Assembly: GCF_900963305.1 (NCBI RefSeq)
Contig: NC_042521.1
Location: forward strand, 2,065,614 to 2,129,613
Source: Echeneis naucrates
Taxonomy: Eukaryota > Chordata > Actinopteri > Carangiformes > Echeneidae
Direction: 5' to 3'
DNA: 64,000 nucleotides
Positions 24,316 through 35,775 of the stretch are shown piece by piece; the stretch's first letter is position 1; each line of letters opens with the position of its first letter. The notes under the pieces were generated by a model. That model saw only the letters and a list, made by a program, of their open reading frames with translations, did no database searches and had not been told where the DNA came from. The translations under genes and the position numbers were made by a program.

Positions 24316-25538
24316 GTGTTCACATTTCACAAACAATAAGTGGCTGTCAATGGGACGAAACAACTGGAGACATTTTTGGGTTGTGGAGGTATGGTTATGA
24401 TGGAGAAGACTTGGTGGCATTTGACTTTAAGACGTCAACTTGGGTCAGAATGAGACCAGAGGCTTTCATGTTCAAACTGAAATTGGATACTGACATAGAT
24501 TCAAAACAACACCATAACTTTCACACTCTGGTTTGTCCTGGATGGCTGAAGAACTATTTGAGCTATGGGAAGAATATTCTGCAGAGAAAAGGTAGGGCAT
24601 AACATGAAAGTTTTGGTCTGTATGTGGTGAATCTAACTGAAGGGAAAGTTTGGTGATGATGTGATGAAGGACTAAATGTCTCGGTGTTTCAGTGTGTAAT
24701 GCCGGTTAACAAAGTGAACGTTGTTAATATCGTTTTTATAGTTTCACAGATTCTGGTTTGGCTGCACCACAGAAGCTGCTGACAGCCAGTCAGTCCAGTC
24801 TGTGTCTCTCTCTGCAGACCGTCCCTCAGTGTCTCTCCTCCAGAAGTCTTCCTCCTCTCCAGTCAGCTGCTTCGCTACAGGTTTCTACCCGAACAAAGCC
24901 GTGTTGTTCTGGAGGAAAGATGGAGACGATCTCCATGACAACGTGGAAGAAGGAGAGATCCTCCCCAACCCTGATGGAACCTTCCAGAAGAGTTCAGACC
25001 TGGACTTTTCATCAGTCAGACCTGAAGACTGGGGGAAGTATGAATGTGTGTTTCAGCTCTCTGGACTGAATGATGACATCATCACCAAACTGGACCAATC
25101 AGGGATCAGAAGTAATTCAGGTAAGACTGAGACCAGAAGTGATGGAGTCTGTGTGTGACAAGGTGGCTGGATTTATTGTCTTCATTATTTGGTGCAGTGG
25201 TTCTGGTTCCCCTGAAACCCTGATGGGGAAGAAGAGGTGGAAATGTTGGACTGATTGTTCACTTCATAGTTACATCAGATCACTGTGTGTTTATGCTCTC
25301 ATGTCTTTTCCCCCAAGTTCACTAATGTCAATAAAAATAAAGCCAGTGAAAACAAAAATATCCAGAACTGACCAGAACTGAAACGTCAGCACTTTTTCTG
25401 TGTTCTGTTTTTTCTCCAGTTCCTCCGTCAGAGTTTCCTGTTGGTCCTGTTGTTGGAGGTGTTGTTGGACTCCTGCTGCTGACAGCCTGTATCTGTGGAC
25501 TCCTCATCTGGAGGAGGAATCACAATGATGTCATTTAA
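24316..25538 (+). pseudogene. MHC class I gene 3, alpha1-less (probable pseudogene)
   Basis: Open exons with good splice sites: alpha2 24316-24591, alpha3 24818-25120, TM/tail 25420-25538 (stop 25536-25538). No alpha1 exon and no intact leader exist upstream; that space holds a leader relic and a gene 6-like 3' UTR. Alpha2 keeps both cysteines (SGCQW, LVCPGWL) but position 143 is F, 147 is L and 159 is F. Alpha3 is the common cluster version with LSGLND near its end, as in gene 8. The TM exon encodes VVGGVVGLLLLTACICGLLI and ends NHNDVI, the same tail as gene 5. The three exons read through without stops, so decay is recent or a shortened product is made. A polyadenylation signal lies at 25691. 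Confidence 0.8.
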
Positions 25539-25690
25539 TATACCTTTTTAATGTTTCAATGTTCTTATTTAACATTCCCATCCAGTGAAATAATTCATTC
25601 ACTTTGATCATTCTTTGTTTCTGACATGTCAGTCATTCTGAGTCTCAGATTCAGCTTTCTAACTGAAAGCATTCTGCCATTCTTTCTCCA

Positions 25691-25696
25691 AATAAA
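25691..25696 (+). promoter_or_regulatory. Polyadenylation signal, gene 3
   Basis: AATAAA 153 bp after the gene 3 stop, followed by a TCTGTCTGACAAG/GTTTCTGTTTT GT/T-rich stretch. The same arrangement follows gene 5. Confidence 0.65.
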
Positions 25697-25984
25697 GACA
25701 AGCACTCTGTCTGACAAGAGTTTCTGTTTTAATATTTATTTCTTGTGTAACTCCCATAAATGTAACACATTTACTGATATTGTTTAAATCCATTTGTTTA
25801 GAGGTGATTACGCTTAGTATAAGATCATTTTTAATAATACTTAGTTCAGTTAATTTTGTATATATATAAATTCATAATGACCCTGAATTTGTTTATTTTT
25901 GTTATTATTTATTTGTTTGTTTGCATAATACATTATTTACATTTCATAGACGTTCAGTTCAATTAAAATAAAATGTATTACTGT

Positions 25985-26640
25985 AAAGCGCCGGAGGGTG
26001 GCGGTAAACGCCCAGAGTGAGTCAGTCAAACTAGCTAAGCAGCGGTAGAAGAAGAAAAAGACTGAGCTGAGAGGAAAAGGACGAAAAAAGTGATTTCTGA
26101 GTTGTTGTTATTTTTTATATACTGTTTTATTCGGGACGTTGGTTGCGGAGGGATGAGAGGAGGATCAGTATTTATGTTGTATGATTCTCCGGGGAGTGTG
26201 ATGTTTCCTTTTTGTGCTGGCTAAAGCTAATGCTAACACAGCAGGCGGACATAAGAAGAAACAAACGGAGTGACGAAGAAGAAGAAGACTGATGGTGTTC
26301 TGTTGTTGTTTGTGGTTATCTGAAGAAGACTTATGGTGTTCTGTTGTTGTTTGTGGTTATCTGAAGAAGACTTATGGTGTTGTGTTGTTGTTTGTGGTTG
26401 TCTGAAGAAGACTGATGGTGTTCTGTTGTTGTTTGTGGTTGTCTGAAGAAGACTTATGGTGTTCTGTTGTTGTTTGTGGTTGTCTGAAGAAGACTTATGG
26501 TGTTCTGTTGTTGTTTGTGGTTGTCTGAAGAAGAGGAGGACGAAGACTTCCACTGAGCTGGAGTGGAGAGAGAGAGACAGACTAACTAAACTGGACCTGA
26601 CTTCACCTAAAGAACTGGATTTGCAAAGAAAAGCGAAGGA
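25985..26640 (+). repeat. 41-bp minisatellite (six units) and flanking block
   Basis: Six units of a 41-bp repeat (GAAGAAGACTTATGGTGTTC plus TGTTGTTGTTTGTGGTTATCT) at about 26281-26530. They lie in a block starting with CGCCGGAGGGTGGCGGTAAA at about 25988 that looks like an interspersed-repeat 5' region. The duplicate at 34440-35065 has five units, accounting for part of the offset between the duplications. Variation is TTATCT/TTGTCT and ACTGAT/ACTTAT. Confidence 0.85.
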
Positions 26641-27352
26641 CAATTGACTTAAGGAGTCAATAAAAAAGGGTCATTAAAGGAAACACTTGTGATACTACCG
26701 AAGGAACAAAACTGGAAATTTGATTTAAATGTTGTTGTTTTTTTGTTTTTGTTTTTTTTAGTTTAAATTTGCAAAGAAAGTTGTGTGTTTTATTTTATTC
26801 TAAATCTTATTCTGATTAATTAATTTTTATTTAGTGTAATAAACACATTTTGTCTATTACCACTATGCTCACTGTGTTTTGCTTTCCATCCTCCCCATCA
26901 GGCCTATGTGAGTGACATTTATGTGAATATCCACTGAACAGTTGGTTATTCTTATCAAAGTGCTGGTTACACCTGATTTTCATGATAGATGAGGGCGCTC
27001 AGGTAAGTGCTGGTGGCCATTAGTTTGATTCTGCTGTTTGTGAAAATGTCATCTTTCTTTAAGATGAAAGGTTTGATAGCAGAAAGAGAGATGGATATTG
27101 TAGGTGCTGCTGGGATAGTGTAAGCTCTGAAAGTGAAGAAGTGTCATTCACAGCGTGTCAGATTCTCTGTTACATTTGGACTTTAGCAGCAGACAAGCTG
27201 AGACAAAGAGATTCAGAAGAAACTGGAGCTGATGACATTTAACCAACGTGAAAGTCACACAGACACATGAATCAAGATCCTGCTGACCACAACGGAGCTG
27301 AATGAAGTCAGATGACCTCGAGGTCTTTGTTGTCCTTTATACGTCAAACTAA
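26640..27352 (+). other. Upstream region of gene 4
   Basis: Promoter candidate region. CTGAAAGTGAAGA at 27127-27139 resembles an IRF/ISRE site (GAAAGTGAAG), with no CRE/Y pair as in gene 2. The same sequence lies before gene 6. Nothing else recognised. Confidence 0.4.
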
Positions 27353-30300
27353 ATGGCAAAACTAATGATTCTATTCTTTGTCTGGCTGGTAGCTTCAGCA
27401 GGTAAGAGCTCTCTCTCTGTTTGTGTATATTTATATATTCATACAGTATATTTCTCTTTTAAAGTTGAAAATGTTGAGAGGTTCTAAATTTCAGGGGGAG
27501 GTGATCAGGTCACTTTTAAACAATTAGATTTAATGAGTAATGATTTTCAGCTTTTAACCGTCTCCTGTAATTATACAGCCACAGGCAGTACGACCATCAA
27601 ACCCATGAGGTCTCCCTCATTCACAGGGTCACTGAGCGCACACAAGGAGGCAGCAAACAATCCTGATAATTTAAATAAATAACAATTGCAGTTTGACAGA
27701 CAATAGTGAAATATTATACACTGAAGTCGGTCAAAAGAGGGAAGAGAATGATTCGACTTTCGTAACAGGAAACTCCCTGTTCTTGACACAGAGCACTTCC
27801 TGTAGGCTGGAGATTTATTGGCTCATGTAGTTTGGACACAAACACAAGGATAAAGCACAATACACACCAAGAAAACCAGGAAAATATTCAGAAAAGTAGA
27901 TTATTGAAAGCTGCTGTTTATTCAGTTGGTTCTGATTATCTAAACCTAATGTGGATTATCATTTATTTCCTGTTACTTACGCTTACTTACAGTTTAGCTG
28001 CTCAAAACTGAACATTTTTCACCCAGTGCAGTTATTCATCTTCAGCCAGAGCAACATGAGCAACCTCAAAGGAGGTTGGAACACCAGAAGATGTAGAGAA
28101 GAAAGACTTCAGGGACCGTGGGCCAAACTACATTTTCATTATCAATATATACACATCACACATTTGATGTTTTAAGTAAGAGTCAGTTAAAACTTATCAA
28201 GTTGATATGAAGTGAAACTAAATTATTGACCTGCTGAGATTTCCCGAAACTAAAACACACCCTTTATTTGCAACGCACAATTAAAAGAACCAGTAAAACG
28301 ACATACACTACAAATTAAAACTCACTTTGTGTCACTTCTCTGACAAACGACATGGAAAAACTAATGGCACTGTTTCTCTCCTGCCATCTAGCATCAGCAT
28401 ATAAAATGAAGAATAATTATTTAACTTAATAGTTTCAATAATGGGATTGTAGAGATTGGAAAAGGTTTTTGGTGCATGGATTGACATTTTGTCATAACGA
28501 AATTTGAATAAATAATAAATATATATATATAAATGGAACATTCTCTCCTACAGTCAAACACTCCCAGAAGTTTAACATCATGGCATCCTCTGGAGACACG
28601 AAAAACATCCCTGGTTATTTTATTAGAGCAAACTTTGAGGACGTAGGGATGGTTTACTATGACACCACCAATAAAACATTCAAACCAATACATGACTGGG
28701 CCAGAAGATTAAAGAGGGATGATCCAGAACACTGGAAAACGATTTCAGAGGACGGCATACATTATGAGCAAATCTTCAGAGTTGAAACCGAAGGTTTCAA
28801 GCAGCACTCAAACCAAAGTGGAGGTATGTTTACGAAATGGTTCCTTGGTATTTTGGCATTTTGAAGAAAAAGCACAGAACTCACTCTTCTTATTCTGGCA
28901 TAGAAGTGCTCATTATTACAACACTTTGTTCTCAACATAAGCTAAATAGAGATCCACACAGCCAGTCAGAGACTAACAAGCTCTTTTTCTTGCTTGACTG
29001 CTTGTAATTATTTGCAATTAAAGCATAATGTGAACGCACAACATAGCTGTGAAAAGTAAGTAAACAAATACTGAACAATTGGTGATTTAGATGTATTTTA
29101 AACGGGCTCCACTTGACATTATTATTTTGGATATGATCGTTTATTGGTTGCTTTTAGTGATAAAATAAATGACCTACCCTACTCCAATGTGGTCCAGACT
29201 GAAAAGCTTCTTAGCTGCAAACATGGAGTTGTTGTGAAGTAGGAAACATTTCTGGCCTTTTGGAAGAGATAGACTTTTCTTTATTAAAGAGGTTATATCA
29301 CCTGCAGGTGCTGAATCTCACTCTCCATCTTCGTCTCAGGTGTTGACATTATCCAGCAGAACTGGGGTTGTGAATGGGATGAGGAGACGGAAATGACAGA
29401 TGGGTTTTTAAAATACGGTTCTAATGGAGAAGACTTCCTCACGTTTGACCCAGAAACAGACACATGGATTGCTGCAAACCCACAGGCTGAAATCACTAAA
29501 AAGGACTGGGATGGAGACGCAGCTCGAAATCTGCTTTGGAAGAACCTCCTCACCAAGTCGTGTCCTTCCTGGCTAAAGAAGTATTTCTTCTTTACAAATC
29601 GTCTTCTAGAAAAACGAGGTAGAGTCACATGACCTGAATAATCGGGTCTGTTATATTAAACCTTCATTCATTTTTTTACATAAAATGTTTGTCTGTAATA
29701 TTTGATCACTAACATTATTAAACAGAAGGTCCAACGTACAAATGAGGGCTGTGAATTTTTGGGTTTCTTTTTTTTCACCTTCAAAGTTGTCAAATGTATT
29801 AAACATAACAAATGACATTTCCTACGCACCGTGTCCAGTCCAGTCCAGTTCTTCAAGTCCAGGTTGTACTTTCTAATGAACTAAAATGATGAGATAGACA
29901 CAATTCTGTGAAACTGACACAACCATTAACAGCTCAGGTAAATTCTACTCTAAACAGTGGTGTGACCATCACGTCAATAGACGCTGATCATTTGAGGCTG
30001 ATATAACATGAACTTTTAATGAGATTGTTTTTTATTTTTCACTGCAGACCGTCCCTCAGTGTCTCTCCTCCAGAAGTCTTCCTCCTCTCCAGTCAGCTGC
30101 TTCGCTACAGGTTTCTACCCGAACAAAGCCGTGTTGTTCTGGAGGAAAGATGGAGACGATCTCCATGACAACGTGGAAGAAGGACAGATCCTCCCCAACC
30201 CTGATGGAACCTTCCAGAAGAGTGCAGACCTGGACCTTTCATCAGTCAGACTTGAAGACTGGGGGAAGTATGAATGTGTGTTTCAGCTTGATGGGCTGAA

Positions 30301-30666
30301 GGACGACATCATCACCAAACTGGACCAATCAGGGATCAGGACCAACAAGAAAAAAACTGTAAATGGAAATCATCAAGGTGAGAATCACAGTTTTTTGGTG
30401 TCAAATATCTGTTCTGTTAAATATGTTGTATAATAGTTTGCTCCATTCTACATTTCTGATTTTATACCAAGGCAGGAAAAAGAATCCAAAGTGTATATCA
30501 ACATGAAATGAACAGTTAGGAACAGATCAGTGTACGTCTGATCTAACCTGCTTTGTGTTTGTGTTTTGCTGAACAGAAAAGTCCAGTATCACCATCATCA
30601 TCATTGTTGTTGCAGTGGTCGTTCTTCTTGCTGTTATTGGATTTGTTGTTTACAAAAAGAGGAGAG
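27353..30666 (+). CDS. MHC class I gene 4 (divergent), tail exon missing
   Basis: Exons: leader 27353-27401, alpha1 28554-28823, alpha2 29340-29618, alpha3 30048-30377, TM 30577-30666. It is the sister of gene 6, with identical alpha1 and alpha2. Alpha1 is divergent (VKHSQKFNIMASSGDTKNIP); canonical residues are altered at 7 (F), 59 (H), 84 (H), 146 (D) and 159 (L), while T143, W147 and Y171 remain. Alpha2 cysteines are intact. Alpha3 is the cluster type with two private changes (S to A, and P to L in the RPEDW motif). The duplication ended in the intron after TM, so the gene 6 tail exon is absent. Reading through the donor would add GERLSGCCCPGFSTEVK and then a stop. Product likely non-classical; expression uncertain. 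Confidence 0.82.
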
Positions 30667-30805
30667 GTGAGCGACTGAGTGGATGCTGTTGTCCTGGCTT
30701 TAGTACTGAAGTGAAATGAGTGAAATGGGAAAATTTTAAAGTGATGAACAAGAAAAAGAAATGTTTTCATAACTGAAGTTATTGGTCATTTATTTACCCT
30801 TTTCC

Positions 30806-31190
30806 AACAGCTGTAGAATCACAGGCTCTAACTTTGGCCTGATAACTGACTGCAGCTGCTCTTTTCAGGGGAGCTGATCTCAAACCAACTCTGCCTTCTT
30901 CTGTCTCCATCAACATGAGATGGAAAAGTTGTTGGTCACATTTCAGAAGCAGGTGGGATCACAGTTCATTTTCTATCCCACTCTCTATTTTAACATTAAT
31001 AACAAGCTTCATTTAATGGCACATTCTGAAGAACACAGTTACAAAGTGCTCTACTGCTGGAAATGAAAATGATAAAAGAAACTTTATAGTTTGATAGAAA
31101 AGTGAAGCAATGAAGGACGATGAGATAAAACATTTTAAAATATTAAGTTAATCAGCAAAACACATAAAATCCTGATGGAGGTGATGAACT
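30806..31190 (+). repeat. Class I block P, copy 2 (partial)
   Basis: Begins ACAGCTGTAGAATCACAGG exactly where the tandem duplication ends, and matches 23318-23690 and 53115-53510. It carries the same leader relic and replaces the tail exon of gene 4. Confidence 0.75.
30920..30952 (+). pseudogene. Relic class I leader exon (gene 8 type)
   Basis: Same 16-base loss in the signal-peptide core as the relic at 23440. It is followed by block P sequence and then the gene 5 upstream block, with no exon 2 of its own. Confidence 0.8.
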
Positions 31191-31782
31191 AAATGTTTTG
31201 CTGGCTGTTTGTTCATTTGTCTGTAGTTAGTTTGACCTTTAACCTTTGATTTATCTGACATTTTTCTGGGGGGTCAAAATGTTTGTGTGCTGTTTTAGCT
31301 GAGCTCTGTGGCTCCTCCTCTGTTAAAGGTTGATGTTCTGTGTTCAAACCTCTGCTTCACCACACAGAGGAGCCTCAGATAATCAATACACATAACGTCT
31401 TCTGTGGAATTAAGGAAGAGGCAACATCATCTGCTTCAGTGTCCTCTAAACTGTCTTATTCATTGTTAAACACCATTTAGATTCTAATAGAAGTCGGACA
31501 GTTTGGTATTCTGCTCTGTTCTATATATTTTCTGTCTGACAGCTGATCTGTCACATTCTTTATATTTTATGATGCATTTTGTTTTAGACTTTATCAGGCA
31601 GATCAGGAGGAACTTTACACTTGAAAAACAGGTTCAGATGAAATCTGCAGAACTAAAACAGCCAATAATGAGACATGGACACACCTCAAATACTAACCTG
31701 AAACTATTTGTGGGCCAAAGTGAAAGTATCAGTTTAATCTCAGCTCTTCAGTTCCTCGGCTCTTCTTCGTTTTCAGTCCAAG

Positions 31783-33999
31783 ATGAAATTATTTCTGTTG
31801 CTCCTCTTCTGTCACGTCTCATCTCCAGGTAAGAAAACATTTCAAGTCTTCACTTTGAGCTCTTTGCTGCAGCAGCAGATTGATTTGGTCCAAAAGCAGA
31901 GCAGGAAGAGTTTCTACAGACTGAATCACCAACAGAGCACATTTTTCTTGAACTTTTGAATCAGAGTAAAAATTCACATGTTCTGAAATGACAATGAATT
32001 TATAGATATGGAAACTGTGTTTGTCCCACAGAAAGACAGTACCTCAGGCTTTTCACAGTGGCATCCTCTGGAATCTCAAACTTCCCAGAGTTTTTCGGTT
32101 CTGCACTGATTAATGGCATTGAAGTGGTTTCCTGTGACAGTGACAGAAAGAAGGTGGAGGTAAAACAAGACCGGGCAAAGGAGGTTTTTGAAAATATAGA
32201 CTGGTTCTCTGAACAGTGTGAAGGCCTGCCACAGCTCTTCAAAGCCATAATGTATCGGACAATGGGGGTGTTCAACCAAACTGGAGGTAAAAATGTCTTA
32301 TTTGTTATTGAGCTTCACGTTTTAGTGAAAACATTCTGATGAAGAAAAGTGAGTTTTTATAGTTTGGGGGACCCAAAGATGCCTCTTTGAATGAATTCTC
32401 TGTTTTCTGGGATTTTTTTAATCCCACTTTAATTTTTTTAAAGTGCCAGGGAAGAGCATTACACCACACACTGCAGAGGTCGTCTGTACATCTTTTGGAA
32501 CTGCAGTCTGTTTTCTGTCTCTCTCTTTCTCAGGTGTCCACATTTTACAGATGATAGCTGGCTGTGACTGGGAAGGGAAGACTGGAGATATTTTGGGGTT
32601 GTTGAAGTTTGGATATGATGGAGAAGACCTCATTTCATTGGACTTGAAGAATTTAAAATGGAATGCTCTGAAACCAGAAGCTGCAAAGTTGGAAATGAGG
32701 TGGGATGCTGAGAAAGGGGTCAGCGAACATTATCACAACCTCTTCACTGTAGTTTGTCCTGGATGGCTGAAGAACAATTTGATATATGAGAGGAGCAATC
32801 CACGGAGAACAGGTAGAAAATCCCTCCTTTGTTTTCCGTTAAGAAGGAAACTCTGTCAACTGTTTTCCACTCTCATCATGATATCTGTGGCATAACTGAA
32901 AATGGGGTTGAGTTTGAAGTGGCCTGATATACAAATGATCTTTTGTTGGTTTGGTCCATTTCTCATGTTCCATCCCAGCAGCACTTTCAGGCCGAGAAGT
33001 TTTTCATACAAATTCTGGATATAAATTAAATTGAACTATTGGTGGTTAAAAATGAGGCAAAACAGTTTCCAATTAAAAATGTTCTATTTAAGATCTCTAG
33101 GTCTGCTTTAGTTTATCTTGGAGTGCATCTAGCTGACACTTTAGTTCATCCCTTTCAGAAAAATGCTCTTTTAAATTATTTGGAGTGATGGTCCCTCCTT
33201 CATGTTTCTGTGGCTGTTTGGATTAAGGCCACCTTTTTATATCGATTCCAGTACATACTGATCTTTCTCTCCCTGCAGACCATCCCTCAGTGTCTCTCCT
33301 CCAGAAGTCTTCCTCCTCTCCAGTCAGCTGCTTCGCTACAGGTTTCTACCCGAACAAAGCCGCGTTGTTCTGGAGGAAAGATGGAGACGATCTCCATGAC
33401 AACGTGGAAGAAGGAGAGATCCTCCCCAACCCTGATGGAACCTTCCAGAAGAGTTCAGACCTGGACCTTTCATCAGTCAGACCTGAAGACTGGGGGAAGT
33501 ATGAATGTGTGTTTCAGCTTGATGGGCTGAAGGACGACATCATCACCAAACTGGACCAATCAGTGATCAGAAGTAATTCAGGTAAGACTGAGACCAGAAG
33601 TGATGGAGTCTGTGTCTGACAAGGTGGCTGGATTTATTGTCTTCATTATTTGGTGCAGTGGTTCTGGTTCCCCTGAAACCCTGATGGGGAAGAAAAGGTG
33701 GAAATGTTGGACTGATTGTTCACTTCATAGTTACATCAGATCACTGTGTGTTTATGCTCTCATGTCTTTTCCCCCAAGTTCAATAATGTTAATAAAAATA
33801 AAGCCAGTGAAAACAAAAATATCCAGAACTGACCAGAACTGAAACATCAGCACTTTTTCTGTGTTCTGTTTTTTCTCCAGTTCCTCCGTCAGAGTTTCCT
33901 GTTGGTCCTGTTGTTGGAGGTGTTGTTGGACTCCTGCTGCTGACAGCCTGTATCTGTGGACTCCTCATCTGGAGGAGGAATCACAATGATGTCATTTAA
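31783..33999 (+). CDS. MHC class I gene 5 (short-alpha1 type), complete
   Basis: Exons: leader 31783-31828, alpha1 32032-32286, alpha2 32534-32812, alpha3 33279-33581, TM/tail 33881-33999; 333 codons plus stop. It forms a subfamily with genes 9 and 10: same leader, same 255-bp alpha1 (two to five codons shorter than the others), related alpha2. Alpha1 starts ERQYLRLFTVASSG; position 7 is L and the 59 region is remodelled. Alpha2 has both cysteines (GCDW, VVCPGWL) but lacks T143, Y159 and Y171, so classical peptide-end binding is unlikely. Alpha3 starts DHPSV instead of DRPSV. The TM exon is the gene 3 version ending NHNDVI, unlike the longer tails of genes 9 and 10: the 5' part belongs to the gene 9/10 family and the 3' part to the gene 3 family, with the switch at alpha3. 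Possible IRF-like CCAAAGTGAAAGT at 31715-31727. Confidence 0.9.
32950..33265 (+). mobile_element. L1-like LINE fragment in gene 5 intron 3
   Basis: Conceptual reading SGYKLN ... LVYLGVHLADTLVHPFQKN and WIKATFLYRFQYILIFL matches the C-terminal RT region of fish L1/Tx1 elements (SGYKLN, YLGI, ILPKFLYLFQ). It abuts the alpha3 acceptor within about ten bases. Copies at 55345-55678 and 60275-60612 share the same borders. Inactive. Confidence 0.7.
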
Positions 34000-34157
34000 T
34001 ATACCGTAATCTTTTTAATGTTTCAATGTTCTTATTTAACATTCCCATCCAGTAAAATAATTCATTCACTTTGATCGTTCTTTGTTTCTGACATGTCAAT
34101 CGTTCTGAGTCTCAGATTCAGCTTTCTAACTGAAAGCATTCTGCCATTCTTTCTCCA

Positions 34158-34163
34158 AATAAA
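34158..34163 (+). promoter_or_regulatory. Polyadenylation signal, gene 5
   Basis: AATAAA about 160 bp after the gene 5 stop, equivalent to 25691-25696 after gene 3. Confidence 0.65.
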
Positions 34164-34439
34164 GACAAGCACTCTGTCTGACAAGAGTTTCTGTTTTAAT
34201 ATTTATTTCTTGTGTAACTCCCATAAATGTAACACATTTACTGATATTGTTTAAATCCATTTGTTTAGAGGTGATTACGCTTAGTATAAGATCATTTTTA
34301 ATTATACTTAGTTCAGTTAATTTTGTATATATATAAATTCATAATGACCCTGAATTTGTTTATTATTGTTATTATTTATTTGTTTGTTTGCATAATACAT
34401 TATTTACATTTCATAGACGTTCAGTTCAATTAAAATAAA

Positions 34440-35065
34440 ATGTATTACTGTAAAACGCCGGATGGTGGCGGTAAACGCCCAGAGTGAGTCAGTCAAACTA
34501 GCTAAGCAGCGGTAGAAGAAGAAAAAGACTGAGCTGAGAGGAAAAGGAGGAAAAAAGTGATTTCTGAGTTGTTGTTATTTTTTATATACTGTTTTATTCG
34601 GGACGTTGGTTGCGGAGGGATGAGAGGAGGATCAGTATTTATGTTGTATGATTCTCCGGGGAGTGTGATGTTTCCTTTTTGTGCTGGCTAAAGCTAATGC
34701 TAACACAGCAGGCGGACATAAGAAGAAACAAACGGAGTGACGAAGAAGAAGAAGACTGATGGTGTTGTGTTGTTGTTTGTGGTTATCTGAAGAAGACTTA
34801 TGGTGTTCTGTTGTTGTTTGTGGTTGTCTGAAGAAGACTTATGGTGTTCTGTTGTTGTTTGTGGTTGTCTGAAGAAGACTTATGGTGTTCTGTTGTTGTT
34901 TGTGGTTATCTGAAGAAGACTTATGGTGTTCTGTTGTTGTTTGTGGTTATCTGAAGAAGAGGAGGACGAAGACTTCCACTGAGCTGGAGTGGAGAGAGAG
35001 AGACGGACTAACTAAACTGGACCTGACTTCACCTAAAGAACTGGATTTGCAAACAAAAGCGAAGG
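34440..35065 (+). repeat. 41-bp minisatellite (five units) and flanking block
   Basis: Duplicate of 25985-26640 with five repeat units (about 34751-34960). Confidence 0.85.
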
Positions 35066-35775
35066 ACAATTGACTTAAGGAGTCAATAAAAAAGGGTCAT
35101 TAAAGGAAACACTTGTGATACTACCGAAGGAACAAAACTGGAAATTTGATTTAAATGTTGTTGTTTTTTTGGGGTTTTTTTTAGTTTAAATTTGCAAAGA
35201 AAGTTGTGTATTTTATTTTATTCTAAATCTTAATCTGATTAATAAATTTTTATTTAGTGTCATAAACACATTTTGTCTATTACCACTATGCTCACTGTGT
35301 TTTGCTTTCCATCCTCCCCATCAGGCCTATGTGAGTGACATTTATGTGAATATCCACTGAACAGTTGGTTATTCTTATCAAAGTGCTGGTTACACCTGAT
35401 TTTCATGATAGAAGAGGGCGCTCAGGTAAGTGCTGGTGGCCATTAGTTTGATTCTGCTGTTTGTGAAAATGTCATCTTTCTTTAAGATGAAAGGTTTGAT
35501 AGCAGAAAGAGAGATGGATATTGTAGGTGCTGCTGGGATAGTGTAAGCTCTGAAAGTGAAGAAGTGTCATTCACAGCGTGTCAGATTCTCTGTTACATTT
35601 GGACTTTAGCAGCAGACAAGCTGAGACAAAGAGATTCAGAAGAAACTGGAGCTGATGACATTTAACCAACGTGAAAGTCACACAGACACATGAATCAAGA
35701 TCCTGCTGACCACAACGGAGCTGAATGAAGTCAGATGACCTCGAGGTCTCTGTTGTCCTTTATACGTCAAACTAA

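Larger units (their letters stand above)
24818..30808 (+). repeat. ~6-kb tandem segmental duplication, copy A
   Basis: From gene 3 exon 4 through its TM exon and the minisatellite to the gene 4 TM exon; near-identical to 33279-39228. Both copies start at an alpha3 exon, with unrelated introns before it. Homology ends at about 30808 (CCCTTTTCCAA), where copy A switches to class I block P and copy B continues into the gene 6 tail exon. Confidence 0.9.

Noticed and set aside
24758-25069. Second open frame over alpha3 (SLQTVPQCLSSRSLPPLQSA), seen at most loci
   Set aside because: Plus-one shadow of the alpha3 exon, repeated only because the exon is homogenised; it has no matching splice phase.
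26281-26530. Tandem units considered as a CRISPR array
   Set aside because: Units are directly adjacent with no unique spacers, and the genome is vertebrate.
26233-26643. Minus-strand open frame rich in Thr, Asn and Gln with repeated blocks
   Set aside because: Created by the 41-bp minisatellite; the sister copy with one unit fewer does not preserve it.
29293-29628. Minus-strand frames across alpha2 exons (also 37716-38051, 48017-48367, 54791-55198, 59680-60135)
   Set aside because: Antisense shadows of alpha2; the sense frames have conserved cysteines and matched splice phases.
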